From Stropharia rugosoannulata (Eukaryota; Basidiomycota; Agaricomycetes; Agaricales; Strophariaceae), in the NCBI GenBank assembly GCA_028532985.1, contig JANCIK010000003.1, positions 1,994,001 through 2,058,000 on the forward strand: a stretch of 64,000 nt of DNA, in the 5' to 3' direction. The translations under genes and the position numbers were made by a program. Positions 9,725 through 20,531 of the stretch are shown piece by piece (position 1 is the stretch's first letter; each line of letters begins with the position of its first letter). The notes below the pieces were generated by a model. It did no database searches. It had not been told where the DNA came from and was given only the letters and a program-made list of their open reading frames with translations.

Positions 9725-12700
9725 ATGCAAGGTGACCCCATCCTCCTGCCCCGCCCTCACCCACTGACCCCCTGCAGATGGCCATGGCCAGCCCATACCA
9801 CCCCGTCGCGCCCCCAACACCGTCACCGTCGTCGGCATACCCAGCGTCGCTATCCACAACAACAAGCTCGTCGTCGGCGATGCATCCACTAGTACGTCCC
9901 TCTCCCATCCTGCCCTGTCTCCTGCCAACCGTCCCCAGCCTCGACGCGCTCCTACACCCCAATCAAGGTCCTCGGAAATGGCTCATTCGGCACTGTCTGG
10001 CTCTGCGACTGGCATGGCGTGCTCCCGCCGGGCACCCCGCTCTCGCCCATGCAGTGTGGCGCAACCGCACGCCCTCAGTATGCCGGGAAGCGCCTGGTAG
10101 CCGTGAAGCTCATGAAGCGGCGGTGGGAGGGCGGTTGGGACGAGTGTAAGAAGAACAAGGAGCTCGAGGTGCGCCGCTATGTCTCTCTGACCGTCTATTG
10201 TTTCCCTAACCACCCCCAAGTCTCTGCGTGCAATCCCGTTTCATCCTAATATTATTCCCCTATACGACTTCTTCGTCCTGCCCGACAGTAAAGAGCTCTA
10301 TTTTGTGTTCGAGTCCATGGAGGGCAATCTCTATCATCTCATCAAAACTCGCAAGGGTCGTCCGCTTGCCGGCGGCCTTGTCGCCTCCATTTTTCACCAA
10401 ATCACACTCGGGCTCGATCACATACACACCCATGGTTATTTTCATCGGGACATGAAGCCAGAAAACGTGCTGGTGACCACGACAGGCCTATTCGACTACA
10501 CGTCCGTGTCACCCGTCGCGCCTCCAAATGCAGCGAAGGAGAAAGATGTCGTCGCTATCATCAAGCTCGCGGATTTTGGGTTGGCCAGGGAGACGAACAG
10601 CGCCCCGCCATATACCGAGTATGTCTCGACGCGGTGGTATCGAGCGCCTGAAGTACTGCTGTTCAGCCGCGATTACTCAAATCCTGTCGATATGTGGGCA
10701 TTTGGCACTATAATGGCAGAGCTTGTCAATCTGAAACCCCTCTTTCCGGGGCAAGATCAGTGGGATCAAATTGGCAAAATATGTGACATCCTCGGCGATC
10801 CGTCAGATGGTTATGGTTTTGACAGTAACGGGATACAAATTGGAGGAGGTCCTTGGGTCAAAGGCAACAACCTGGCAGCCTCCAAAGGTTTCCAGTTTGC
10901 CAAGGTAAGTGTCTCCACTCTGAATACATGCATATATGCTAAGCGGCGCACCCAGGTGGCGCCTAAGCACTTGTACTCCCTGTTCGAAGACTTTGTCCCA
11001 GTGTCGCTAATTGATTGCATTCGAGATCTCTTGAGGTACGACCCCGAAAAACGGCTGACAAGTCGTCAATGTCTCGTGCATCCCTACCTCCTAGAGACTC
11101 TACCCCGCAATAATATCCCATTCCCGCCTGGATTGCCATTGGCATTCTCTCCAGTATTTACATCAACCGCTGCTTCGTACGTCAATGGATCACATTCAAA
11201 TCCATCTTTGGTGTCCCCACCCCATGTCGTCCCAACATCCCATTCCCATTCTGCACAAAACTTGCACCACCCACAGCATCATTCCAATACTCATACATCA
11301 CAGCATATACCTTACCCTATTCCTGCGCCCCACTCCCATTTCATCCCTCCCGCCAACCCCATTATTGCGCATAATGATTACCGACAACCTAACGGAACCT
11401 GGTCTGATTCGCAGGGTGATTATCTCATGGATGGTGTTCTCCCGCACGATCAATCACATTCATCTCAACATATCATCGGTCAAAACAGTGAAGGGCAAGG
11501 TTCTCCCATGGCTCAAGACCCGCCGCGCATACCAGAATCAGTGCCGGAAAGTGCTAACACCAAGTCTGGAAGCAAAATTGGGGCGGCTTTGCATTCCAAA
11601 AAGAAAAATGGACGTTGGGCATTGTTTGGGGGTGGAGATAAGTCGCACCATACAACTCTTCCGCCCGTGGATGAATCCAGTCCCGCACTCATTTTCCCAT
11701 CAAGGAAACGCACGCAGTCCTCGAGTACTGACAGATCTTTACGAGACTCTTCGCCTGTCCGCGAAGCGGCTCAAGATTCACGTGATGCCAAGAAAGCGTC
11801 TAGCCTCAATAAGAAGGAGGCTCAACGCCTGCACCGTGAGGCCGAACTTGAGAAACGCAAGTTGGCTGAGAGGAGTCAACGTGAAATGGCTAGGGCAGTC
11901 ATGGACAAGCGACAACGCATTTTGCAGAACAAGGTCGGCGACGATATCACATGGGCACCCAGTCCAGAACAACGGTTGGACGTCATGGAATCGAAGGGGA
12001 AGAATCCCTCATCAGGACCTGTGCGACGTGACCAGAGTAATGGAATTGCGAGCTCAAAGACGCACACCATAGGTGCTGCTGCAAACCACTTTATGATGCC
12101 ACCGGACTCACACCTGTCTCCGCTGGATCGAGAGCGCGAGTGGAGAGGTCCCTCGGAACGGATCGCCAAAGTTCGGCGCCGAGAATACGACGATGACCAT
12201 TCCATGTCATCCTCAGACGTGCATAGCATTAGTCGAATGTCTTCGATATCATTCGCCACGGTGGACAGTGATCCTGGCCCATCGCGATTGCGCAACCGGC
12301 CCAGCTTGTACACCATGAGCAGAATGACTTCTCGGTCATCATTGCGTACTTCGTTCGATGACTTCCCTCCCTCGGCCCGCTCTTCCAATTCTTTCTCGCT
12401 AGAGAGCCAATTAGCGCACGACTTCCGTACGCAAGCATCTGTCGGTTCGCATTTGTCCGGCAGTTTGTCCCCTCCACCATTGCAAATGCTTTCCCTCTCC
12501 CCCACCCTCTCTCCCTCACTTTCTCCTTCACCTCCCTGGATACAAGTACAGCACCAGAAAGAGGATTATTTATCACATACTCAGTCTTCCCCTTACATAT
12601 CCGCTTCGCCCGGATATCATCACACTAAACATCAGGGTTCGCATAGTCCGTCGGATTTCAACGGTCAACTTCCACCTCCTAGTCCTTATGGTGTTCCACT

Positions 12701-12988
12701 AAGCTCGTATGGTTACCCACCAAGTTCCGGACATACGCCGAAATCGGCCAAGTCTGTCATGAATCCTATGTTCAAAGTGGTGAGTGAATAAGATCTTGTT
12801 TAGGTGACTTAGACCCTTATAAATCCGTCCAGCCTCCATTACCGCCACCACCGCTACCGCCACCTCCAAATGGCGACCGAACACCGTCGCCCAATATACT
12901 TCCACCGTTTTCAGAAATGGAGGCAGTCGCAGGAGGTGAACTTCCGCCCTTGTCACCCATGATCTTCACCACACCAGAAGACTCTTGA
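9725..12988 (+). CDS. Ime2/Crk1-like CMGC protein kinase (RCK/MAK family)
   Basis: A Ser/Thr kinase of the MAK/ICK/Ime2 group, which in fungi controls meiosis, mating or morphogenesis. Exons: 9725-9731, 9778-9891, 9939-10168, 10221-10904, 10956-12779, 12833-12988 (1004 aa). Motifs in order: GNGSFGTVW P-loop; VAVKLM with the ATP-site Lys; HRDMKPEN catalytic loop; DFGLARE; activation loop YTEYVSTRWYRAPE, a TEY dual-phosphorylation site as in MAPKs. Some 25 extra residues lie between the P-loop and VAVK. The roughly 600-residue tail is Ser/Pro/His-rich with a charged helix. The last exon (52 codons) is needed: reading through the donor at 12780 adds only VSE and a stop, whereas splicing adds a proline-rich tail ending MIFTTPEDS. 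The exact orthologue is inferred, not proven. Confidence 0.88.
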
Positions 12989-13474
12989 TTTTCTGCCATA
13001 CACTCTTTTGGGTTATTTGTTTTTATGTTACTTCCTGCGCTTCGTTGTCTGATCTCACTGCCTACCATCACTGTCTCCATTCGTTTAAAGTTAAAGGGTA
13101 CCCTCATTCGTTTGTTCCATCATACCCAGGAGGTTGTATCAACGGCATACACATAATGAACCATTGGCTCTATCCCTGTCGTCACATTTCTCATAATTCG
13201 ACATTCTTCTGCATTATCTTACATTCGCCCAGCTGCATTACTCAGAGCCGGATGCTATTTCCTTAGTAGACAGTCAACTTGTATTTTTATGCTCTTCAGC
13301 TTGTACTAACAGGCTGCGGAGACCTGGAAAAATTAAACCAGATGGGTTTCACTCCTCCAGTTCAATTCAAAGATGAATTATAAGACGCTGGGTCAATTGA
13401 ATGGCTTCGGAACTTCAATACACACGTCGAGAGCATGTATTCTATTTGTTTCACATGAAAGTAGTAATAGTGTA
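12989..13474. other. Convergent 3' region between the kinase and NDUFS6
   Basis: 486 bp holding the two facing 3' UTRs. An open frame at 12985-13266 has no recognisable similarity and starts inside the kinase's last codons. No gene is supported. Confidence 0.5.
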
Positions 13475-14193
13475 TCAATGGTGGTGATGAGGATCCTGCT
13501 CGAACCGTATACCACTGTCAACCGAACCGAATTAGTTGAAAGCCAAAGTCCCAAGTAGGAGACTACACACCAGTATCTATTAGCGTTAAGCACAGCAACG
13601 CAGGTGAATTATTTAGTCACTCGATCGGAAAACGCCAATAGAAGAGAAGATGTTACATACCCACAAGCACGAGGCCCAGGTTGATCCTGTCGGATAGGTG
13701 TAAATGAGCATACTATTATGCAAAATTTTTACGGTACGGCCAGTACATACCAGGTTGATGTAAACTTTGGGGTGTCCCAGCGGGCCTCCTCCTAATTTCC
13801 GAGCAGCGATGCGAGCGGTACACGTCAGAGAGCCAGCCCACCGTGCAGAGATGAAGAACAACACGTACCTCCGTCGCAGCTGGCTTTCCGGCCCTGGACG
13901 AGCCGTATGGGTTCCTGTGCAATAAGCTCCAAAGCGCTCAGAGGCGCGGGCTGGAGAGACATATCCGTCTGTTCGAAGCGGGGGCCATAGCCAGGGCCAG
14001 GGCGAGGCGCCTGGTTGGTCGACCAGGTAGTGGGATAGTTGGGGGCTTGTCGCAGAGTAACGGGCTCGTCCTTCTTGGAGATGATGGCTGCATCATTGGC
14101 CTTGAGGGCGGCAGCAGGGGTTGCGTTTGACGCAGATCGCGTGCTGGTCTTTAGTGCATTAGAAAGTATTGGGAGACCCCGACGGCCGAACAT
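13475..14193 (-). CDS. NDUFS6: NADH dehydrogenase Fe-S protein 6 (complex I 13-kDa zinc subunit)
   Basis: Accessory subunit of mitochondrial complex I that binds Zn2+ and is needed for late assembly of the N-module. Exons, 5' to 3' on the minus strand: 14193-13869, 13791-13751, 13686-13661, 13576-13571 (6 nt), 13514-13475 (145 aa). The N-terminus MFGRRGLPILSNALK is a plausible mitochondrial presequence. The zf-CHCC signature appears only after splicing all five exons: GRKASCDGGGGPLGHPK, then VYINLDQPGPRACGYCGIRF and the end EQDPHHHH. The zinc ligands are Cys-His-Cys-Cys. Without the 6-nt exon the final CxxC is destroyed. It lies head-to-tail downstream of HSP104, 279 bp away. Confidence 0.92.
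13571..13576 (-). other. 6-nt microexon in NDUFS6
   Basis: Reads atactg on the minus strand, preceded by acceptor taatag and followed by donor gtgtgt. With gg from exon 3 and t from exon 5 it encodes the Gly-Tyr-Cys of the conserved CGYCG zinc motif. The flanking introns are 84 nt (13577-13660) and 56 nt (13515-13570). Confidence 0.85.
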
Positions 14194-14472
14194 AGTGAGC
14201 AGTAACTGGTCAAGATCAATGCGCCGCCTCTCATTACAAGTCCGCTTCCTTTTTCGGCAACCGAGCCCGCTTCGTTCCGTTCTTGAACTCAACTCAAACC
14301 AACTTTGAAATTTCGTGGTGCAACGCCATAATAATAATTGTCGCACTAAGCTATGTAACTACAGTATTGCATTACTACTCTACATATTATGCAGTCCTTG
14401 GCCTATCTTACAGTTTTGATACAATCCAACCGATATCACCTAGCAAATACACTAATCGTTTTTTCCGAAGCC

Positions 14473-17400
14473 TTAGTCCATTTCTTCAATCTCAATTTCG
14501 TCATCAGAGTCGAGGTCATCGACGTCCATCGCGATTCCACTGCCTTCGTGATTGGGAATAATGTTGAGGCGGTTGTGGGGGCCGTCGAACTTCACGCGAA
14601 CCGTCTCCCCGTCAAGCACTTGTCCGGATAGGATGAGCACAGACAAGGGGTTGAGCAGTTCGCTTTGAATCGCGCGGTTCAATGGGCGGGCACCGTATGC
14701 GGTCGAGTAGCCTGCGGACATTAAGTAATTCTTGCTCTCTGCGTCAACATCAAGCTTGATCTTCCGGTCCGCAAGGCGATCGTTGACTTCTCCGAGGCGA
14801 ATGTCCACGATCTTGAGCATGTCTTTGTGAGACAACGCGCGCTGTGAAAATTACAGTTAGGCCAATGCTAAACTAATTCGAAAGAAAAAAGATGCTCACG
14901 AAAATGACAATGTCATCTATACGATTGATGAACTCAGGTGGGAAGTGCGCTTGAATAGCACCCATGACAAGCGACCTTGTCTGTGTGTTGATAGGCCCTT
15001 CGGGAACTTCGTTCAGGTAAGCAGCGCCCAAGTTGGAGGTCATCATCACGACGGTGTTGCGCATGTCCACTACACGTCCTTGCCCATCCGTCAATCGGCC
15101 GTCGTCGAGGACTTGTAGGAACAACGTTACAAACTCCCGACAAGCTTTCTCAATTTCGTCGATGAGAATGATGGAATAAGGCTTGCGGCGAATGTATTCA
15201 GTGAGTTGACCCCCAGCATCATGTCCAACGTATCCCGGTGGGGAACCGATCAGGCGGGATATTGAGTGTTTCTCCGAATACTCTGAACCGTCAATCCGGA
15301 TCATGGTGTCGGGAGAGTCAAACAATACTGTGGCAAGCTAAAATAGGATTCAAGTAAGTATCAAATTTACTACCCGTCATTCCAAATAGACTTACTGTCT
15401 TCGCCATGAGCGTTTTCCCTGTACCAGATGGACCTGCCATGAGGAAGCTGGCGATGGGTCGGTTCGGGTTCGAAAGTCCACTGCGAGACAGGCGGACCGC
15501 ATTGGCAACAGCCTTCACTGCATCCTTCTGCCCCACCACATGTTCGGACAGGACCTTCTCCAAACGCAACAGCTTCTCCTTTTCTGTCGTGACGAGCCGA
15601 GTTACCGGGATGTTGGTCCATTTTGCGACAATCTCAGCGATTTGGTCAGGAGTGACGGTGTCCGTGCCACCACCAGCTGCTGCGTCTTCGGCTGCCTTCT
15701 TGGCTTCCAACTTTTCGAGGCGAGTTTGCAGGTCGGGCATAGCATAATAGCGTATATCTGACGCCGTCGCCAAGTCGTACCTAACCGAAGGAGTCGATAA
15801 GGTATCCTTTCGCGAGAAAAGGGAGAACAGTGCTTACCGTCTCTCCGCCTCCTCGGCTTTAGCCTTCAACTCATCCATTCTCCTCCGTACTTGATTTATC
15901 TCTTCTCCGCGACTCTTCTCATTCTCGTAATTAGCCTTCAGTGGCTTTAGCTGGTCTTCGACCTCGGCGATGGCTTTACGAGCATTTTGAAGTCGTTCTT
16001 TGCTAGCGGCGTCCTTTTCGCGTTCGAGAGCGTGAATTTCGACTTCAAGCTCCAGCTTCTTCCGTTGCAGTTTATCGATGGCTTCTGGTTCGGTTTCCCG
16101 AGTGACGCGAACGCTAAAAACATGTAAGATGAGATGCGGCCAATACAACGTGTATAGAAGTGTAGGGCTTACCTGGCACAAGCTTCATCTACTAAGTCAA
16201 TGGCAGAATCAGGCAGCCGTCTCGAGGTCAGGTATCGATGCGCTAACGTCGCAGCAGTGATAAGAGCTCCATCCATGATGCGGACGCCATGATGAACTTC
16301 ATACTTCTCGCGAATACCACGCAGAATACTGATCGTCTCTGGAACGCTAGGCTCGTTTACGAGAACCTGAGCGAACCGACGCTCCAGAGCTGGGTCGCTT
16401 TCGATATATTTGCGGTATTCCGAAAGGGTGGTGGCGCCTATGCACCTCAGTTTCCCGCGGGCAAGAAGAGGCTTGAACAAGTTCCCAGCATCCATACCTC
16501 CTCCCTCCGCGCCTCGTCCAGCCATGATCAAATGAAGCTCGTCGATGAAGAGGATAATTCCCGGTCCACCCTCGTCTGCGGCCTTCTCTACCTCGTTCAA
16601 AACCGATTTGATGCGCTCCTCGTATTCGCCCTTGTACTTGGCACCAGCCATCAGGGCACCCATGTCCAATGACCACAGTCGGGCTATGAGACTCGCAGGA
16701 ACATCTCTGTTGACGATTCGTTGCGCGAGACCTTCAGCGATGGCAGTCTTACCGACACCCGGTTCACCGATGAGAACAGGATTGTTTTTTGTTCTGTTAA
16801 GCAGTGCGTTAGTGAGACGAATGTAACAAGTCATGCTATAAACATACCTTCGGCAAAGGATGCGGATAGCGCGTCGAATCTCATTGTCTCGGCCAATAAC
16901 CGGATCGATCTTTCCCTCCTCCGCTAGAGCAGTAAGGTCTACAGCGTACTTCTGCAGCGCGTCGAAACCTTGTTCTGCTGTCTTGGACTCTACCCGTCTG
17001 TTGCCTCGAATCTGTTCGATCGCAGTCTTTAGTGTCGCTTCAGTGAGGCTGTTCTCTTTTAATAGTGCTGATATCGATGGGTCTTGGATAAGGGCGAGAA
17101 GGACGTGATCCTGCGCGATGTAAGAATCGTGCATAGTCTTTTGCAAGTTATGAGCCTCGCGTAGGACCTTCATAGCCGCAGACGAGAAGGACGTTTCCTC
17201 AGGTGGAGGACTTTGTGTCGGTAAACGAACAATGAGCTTTTGTACTCCTCGTCGAATGTTCGCCTAAAGAAATACTTTAGTAAATTGGGTGGGTATTAAT
17301 TAATAATTTACTTACTGGATCGCCGCCAGCCCTCGAAACTACTGAAGAAAACAGTGGGGCACCACCACCGGGTGCAGCAGACGTTGATGCGTCAGTAGAA

Positions 17401-17581
17401 CCACCCTCATTCAACATAACGAAGGCAATATGCGCAGGATGAACTAGACAGAACAAGTCAGCTTTAGTCTAATGGGCATTGTGTACAACACACCTTGCGC
17501 ATTAGCGTAGTCCTTCGCTAGCTGAATAGCTTCAGCTAGGGTCTGTTGTGTTTTGTCCGTGAAATCCATATTCGAAGTCAT
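14473..17581 (-). CDS. HSP104: Hsp104/ClpB protein disaggregase
   Basis: Hexameric AAA+ chaperone that threads aggregated proteins through its pore, working with Hsp70/Hsp40; gives thermotolerance. Exons on the minus strand: 17581-17494, 17443-17316, 17263-16848, 16793-16173, 16113-15838, 15780-15396, 15337-14900, 14841-14473 (906 aa; yeast 908). An N-terminal Clp repeat domain comes first. NBD1 has Walker A GEPGVGKT, pore loop KYKGE and Walker [10 protein letters not shown] coiled-coil M-domain lies mostly in the fifth exon ([17 protein letters not shown]). NBD2 has Walker A GPSGTGKT, pore loop GYVG and Walker B ILIDEIEK. The acidic C-terminus [12 protein letters not shown] resembles the TPR-cochaperone-binding tail of fungal Hsp104. 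All key residues seen are intact. Confidence 0.96.
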
Positions 17582-17629
17582 GGTCGTAGATGTGTAAAAC
17601 TTGCGAAATGAATGAGCAGAACAGAGGCG

Positions 17630-17636
17630 TTATATA
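17630..17636 (-). promoter_or_regulatory. HSP104 TATA box
   Basis: tatataa on the minus strand, about 50 bp upstream of the HSP104 ATG and downstream of the STRE and HSE-like motifs. Confidence 0.55.
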
Positions 17637-17686
17637 GCAGGAGTTATTTATCTGACGGGTGTTAGGTAGAGAGTGTTCTAGTTTCA

Positions 17687-17691
17687 CCCCT
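17687..17691 (+). promoter_or_regulatory. STRE (CCCCT) upstream of HSP104
   Basis: The pentamer cccct, the stress-response element of yeast stress genes including HSP104, lies about 106 bp upstream of the ATG. A 5-bp motif is weak alone; position and neighbours raise its value. Confidence 0.4.
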
Positions 17692-17710
17692 CATTGTCTC
17701 GACTCCAGGA

Positions 17711-17718
17711 GAACTTTC
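17711..17718 (-). promoter_or_regulatory. Heat-shock-element-like GAAnnTTC upstream of HSP104
   Basis: gaactttc gives two perfectly spaced inverted nGAAn units, about 130 bp upstream of the ATG. A full HSE has three or more units and no clean third unit is visible, so this is at best a minimal or gapped site. Confidence 0.4.
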
Positions 17719-18122
17719 TGGTACTCACTCGTGATGTCATGCAAGTTCGGCCCGCTTCTAGCCACCCCACCTTTTCCGCGCCTAACCTCTTGAGTTTTTT
17801 TGGCTGTCCTTATTTGAAAAGCGGGATAACACAGCAGTTATTTAGAAGGGTGGTCCGTAGAAAATGGCACCGTAGCATCCATGGTAGAGAAAGATTTGAT
17901 ATAGGGCCAGAAAAGGACCGAAGCAAATCCGGAAGTTGACCGGCACGTGCCCCGCATCTGGGGTTGAATATTGAATCGTGCGTCTTAGTGACTACGTATG
18001 TAACCTCTACTTTCACTACCTTGGGCTCGGACTACACTAAACTCTACTCTCCACCGAGCGCAGCCCACCGTCAATGAGATTCTGTTAACTTCTCATTCCC
18101 GCAGCACTGTATCATATGTGAC

Positions 18123-20250
18123 ATGGTGAACGACCACATATCAATAGCCCTCGGCATTATCATCGGCCTGCTTGCCAGCTTTGTACAGTCCCTGGGGCTG
18201 ACAATTCAGCGCAAGAGCCATGTGCAGAATCAGTCCTTGCCAGAACATCGTCAACGTGTAGAGCACCGCAGACCGTATGTCTACTGCTTGCGCCGTTTTT
18301 TAGTCGCTGAACTTCGCCCGTAGACTGTGGCTACTTGGCTTTGCTATATTCATTTCGTCCAACATAATAGGGTCTTTCGTTCAAATCGCATCGCTCCCAG
18401 TCGTCATACTTGCGCCTCTGGGAGCTGTTTCGCTCCTTTGGAATGCGTTCTTTGCCCGCCTCCTCTTAGGAGACAAGTTCTCGCCATGGATGGTTTTGGG
18501 CACCATCCTAATCGCAGGCGGAGCGATTCTTATAGCCTTCTTTGGCATCGTCCCTGAACCGACTCGGTCTCTGGAAGACTTGCTGTTGCTTTTCAGACGA
18601 CCTGCCTTCATTGCCTATTTCTCGGTGCTTGGCTCTATAGTATTCATAAGTTTGGCTATTGTGAGTTATACCTTGTTAATCCGTTTCGTGTGCTCACAGT
18701 ATGCAAGACGCATATCGCAGAATACTCCCTCTCCCGAAAAATGGCAAAAGAATTTCCTGCTGTCGAGGATACCTCAGACTTCTCCCCTTCATCTATTACA
18801 ATATCTCTTCCAGCGAATGCTACAAATCTAACAACTAGTATTTCAGAAAATGTCAGCAATGCAACAACCACTACAGAACATACACCTCTACTTTATTCTA
18901 AATCCAAGAGCACATCAACAAAATCCAGCTCCTCTACTGATTTGCAACACGGCAGTGAAGCACTTTGCGCAGTCAACCGAATCCGTCTGCTTTTAGCCAT
19001 TTCCTACGCCTCATTCTCAGGTATAATATCGGGAATGTGCTTGCTGTTTGCGAAGAGCGGCGTCGAACTGCTGGTGCTCACATTTGGCGGTGATAACCAA
19101 TTTCGAAGATGGGAAACGTGGATGCTTGTCCTGGGGTTGATCGTGTTCGCACTACTTCAGCTGTGGTACCTCCATAAGGCCCTTGTGCTGGCAGATCCGA
19201 CATTAGTCTGTCCTTGTGAGTATATTTTTAGCTCGTATCACATTATACGCCTCATATCTGTTGACAGCCGCCTTCTGCTTCTATAACTTGTCATCGATTG
19301 TTAATGGATTGGTTTACTTTGACCAATTCTCTCTCATTCCACCATTCCACCTCGTACTTGTGAGTCTGGGTATTTTTGTCCTGCTGTGTGGTGTGTGGAT
19401 TGTCAGCATCCAGCCTGGCAGTGGTGGTGGCGTTGACGTTGGACCGTGGGCCGAAGAAGGAGTTAATTTACCGGGGGAAGACTTGGCGCTTTTCGCTAGC
19501 CCAGAAAATGAAGGTGCGGACAGATCATCGCAGTATGCATACGTGCGCGACCAAGATGCTGCACCGGTTTGTTCCAGTCCGCACATTGGACCCGTGCCAA
19601 TGGAACGCAGTACAGTCTCGGAATCAAACATTCCCGATATCGCAAAACCCGTCGGGTTGGGGATCGAGCTGGGACCCGAGCACGATGAAGAGAGGCTAAC
19701 ACAAAGTGCCATATTGCCCTCGAGCAAACGGCAACGGGCGTCAACAACATTATATACGTCTCCTCGCGTCCCCCACCACCGACGGCCGACGGCTGATCCG
19801 TCACCTCAGCTTGGCCATTCACGGACAGCGTCTTATCCTTATCCTCCTAATGCTCAGCTGCCACTGTCGCCTTCTGGTACCGGGTCGACGATAAGTACAG
19901 GGTTCCAGATTGGGCTATCGCCCCTCAGTCCAGGCTTTACGATCCTACCCCTGGAGCGGCGGCGGCGGCACAGTGGACTGCAGACGGGGACATCCATGGC
20001 GGACGTCGTGAACGAGGTGGTGGAGGGCATCCGCGAAGAGCGACGGGCGGTAAGCGAGGCGGGCACTAGTCAAGGGGCGACACGTGGGGTAGATGAGGAG
20101 CGAGACCCAAGCGCAAGCGACTCGCATGTGGAAGCGGAAAACGCGAATATATATAGAATACATCCGCGGGCGCGTGAGAATGGGCTGGTGGAGGACAGGC
20201 ATCGGGGCTGGCAGTGGCTGCAGGGGGTGTTTGGGAAGGGCAGGAGGTGA
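18123..20250 (+). CDS. NIPA-like magnesium transporter (DUF803)
   Basis: Multi-pass membrane protein of the DMT superfamily; NIPA proteins transport Mg2+ at the plasma membrane or endosomes. Exons: 18123-18274, 18324-18660, 18708-19215, 19268-20250 (659 aa). Family blocks include IALGIIIGLLASFVQSLG (TM1), LLGFAIFISSNIIGSF, PLGAVSLLWNAFFARLLLG and the second half YASFSGIISGMCLLFAKS and FALLQLWYLHKAL, then FCFYNLSSIVNGLVYFDQF. The acceptor at 18706-18707 keeps the frame; the AG at 18698-18699 does not. A hydrophilic insert of about 80 residues (about 18720-18970) splits the TM bundle, and a soluble Ser/Pro-rich C-tail of about 280 residues follows, both common in fungal members. The ion is inferred from the family. 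Confidence 0.86.
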
Positions 20251-20531
20251 GGGTGTATCTAGGATAGTGAATGTATAGTCTATATGGACAAACATATAAT
20301 CCGGGTGGTTGCCAGGCGGGCGCCTACGCTAGTGTGATGGGGATCAGGTGACCGCGATATAGGGGACGGGGAGCTGAGGATGTTTTAGTGGAGAAAAGAT
20401 GGAGGACTGGGTCATAAATAGAACGAATGCCTGTGCGCTCGCCGCCAGGGATGTTCATATCCCCCGTATTGTACACGTTCATTTAGCCTTTCTTTTCTTT
20501 CTTTCCTCCCCCCACACTCCTTTGCCCAACA

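Larger units (their letters stand above)
17582..18122. other. Divergent promoter region between HSP104 and the NIPA-like gene
   Basis: 541 bp between two divergent start codons. The HSP104-proximal half carries the TATA, STRE and HSE-like motifs listed separately. The NIPA-proximal half shows no clear element. Confidence 0.55.

Noticed and set aside
9194..9928. Long minus-strand open frame (244 codons) opposite PRS exon 6 and the kinase start
   Set aside because: It mirrors a G+C-rich coding exon, has an Arg/Pro-rich composition typical of antisense frames, and shows no domain.
11185..12072. Plus-strand 295-codon frame overlapping the kinase
   Set aside because: Out of frame with the verified kinase exon and with no domain; composition follows the real frame shifted by one base.
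11876..12505. Minus-strand open frame of 209 codons inside the kinase tail exon
   Set aside because: Shadow of a low-complexity coding exon; no recognisable product.
12985..13266. 93-codon frame after the kinase
   Set aside because: Overlaps the kinase stop and looks like 3' UTR; no domain.
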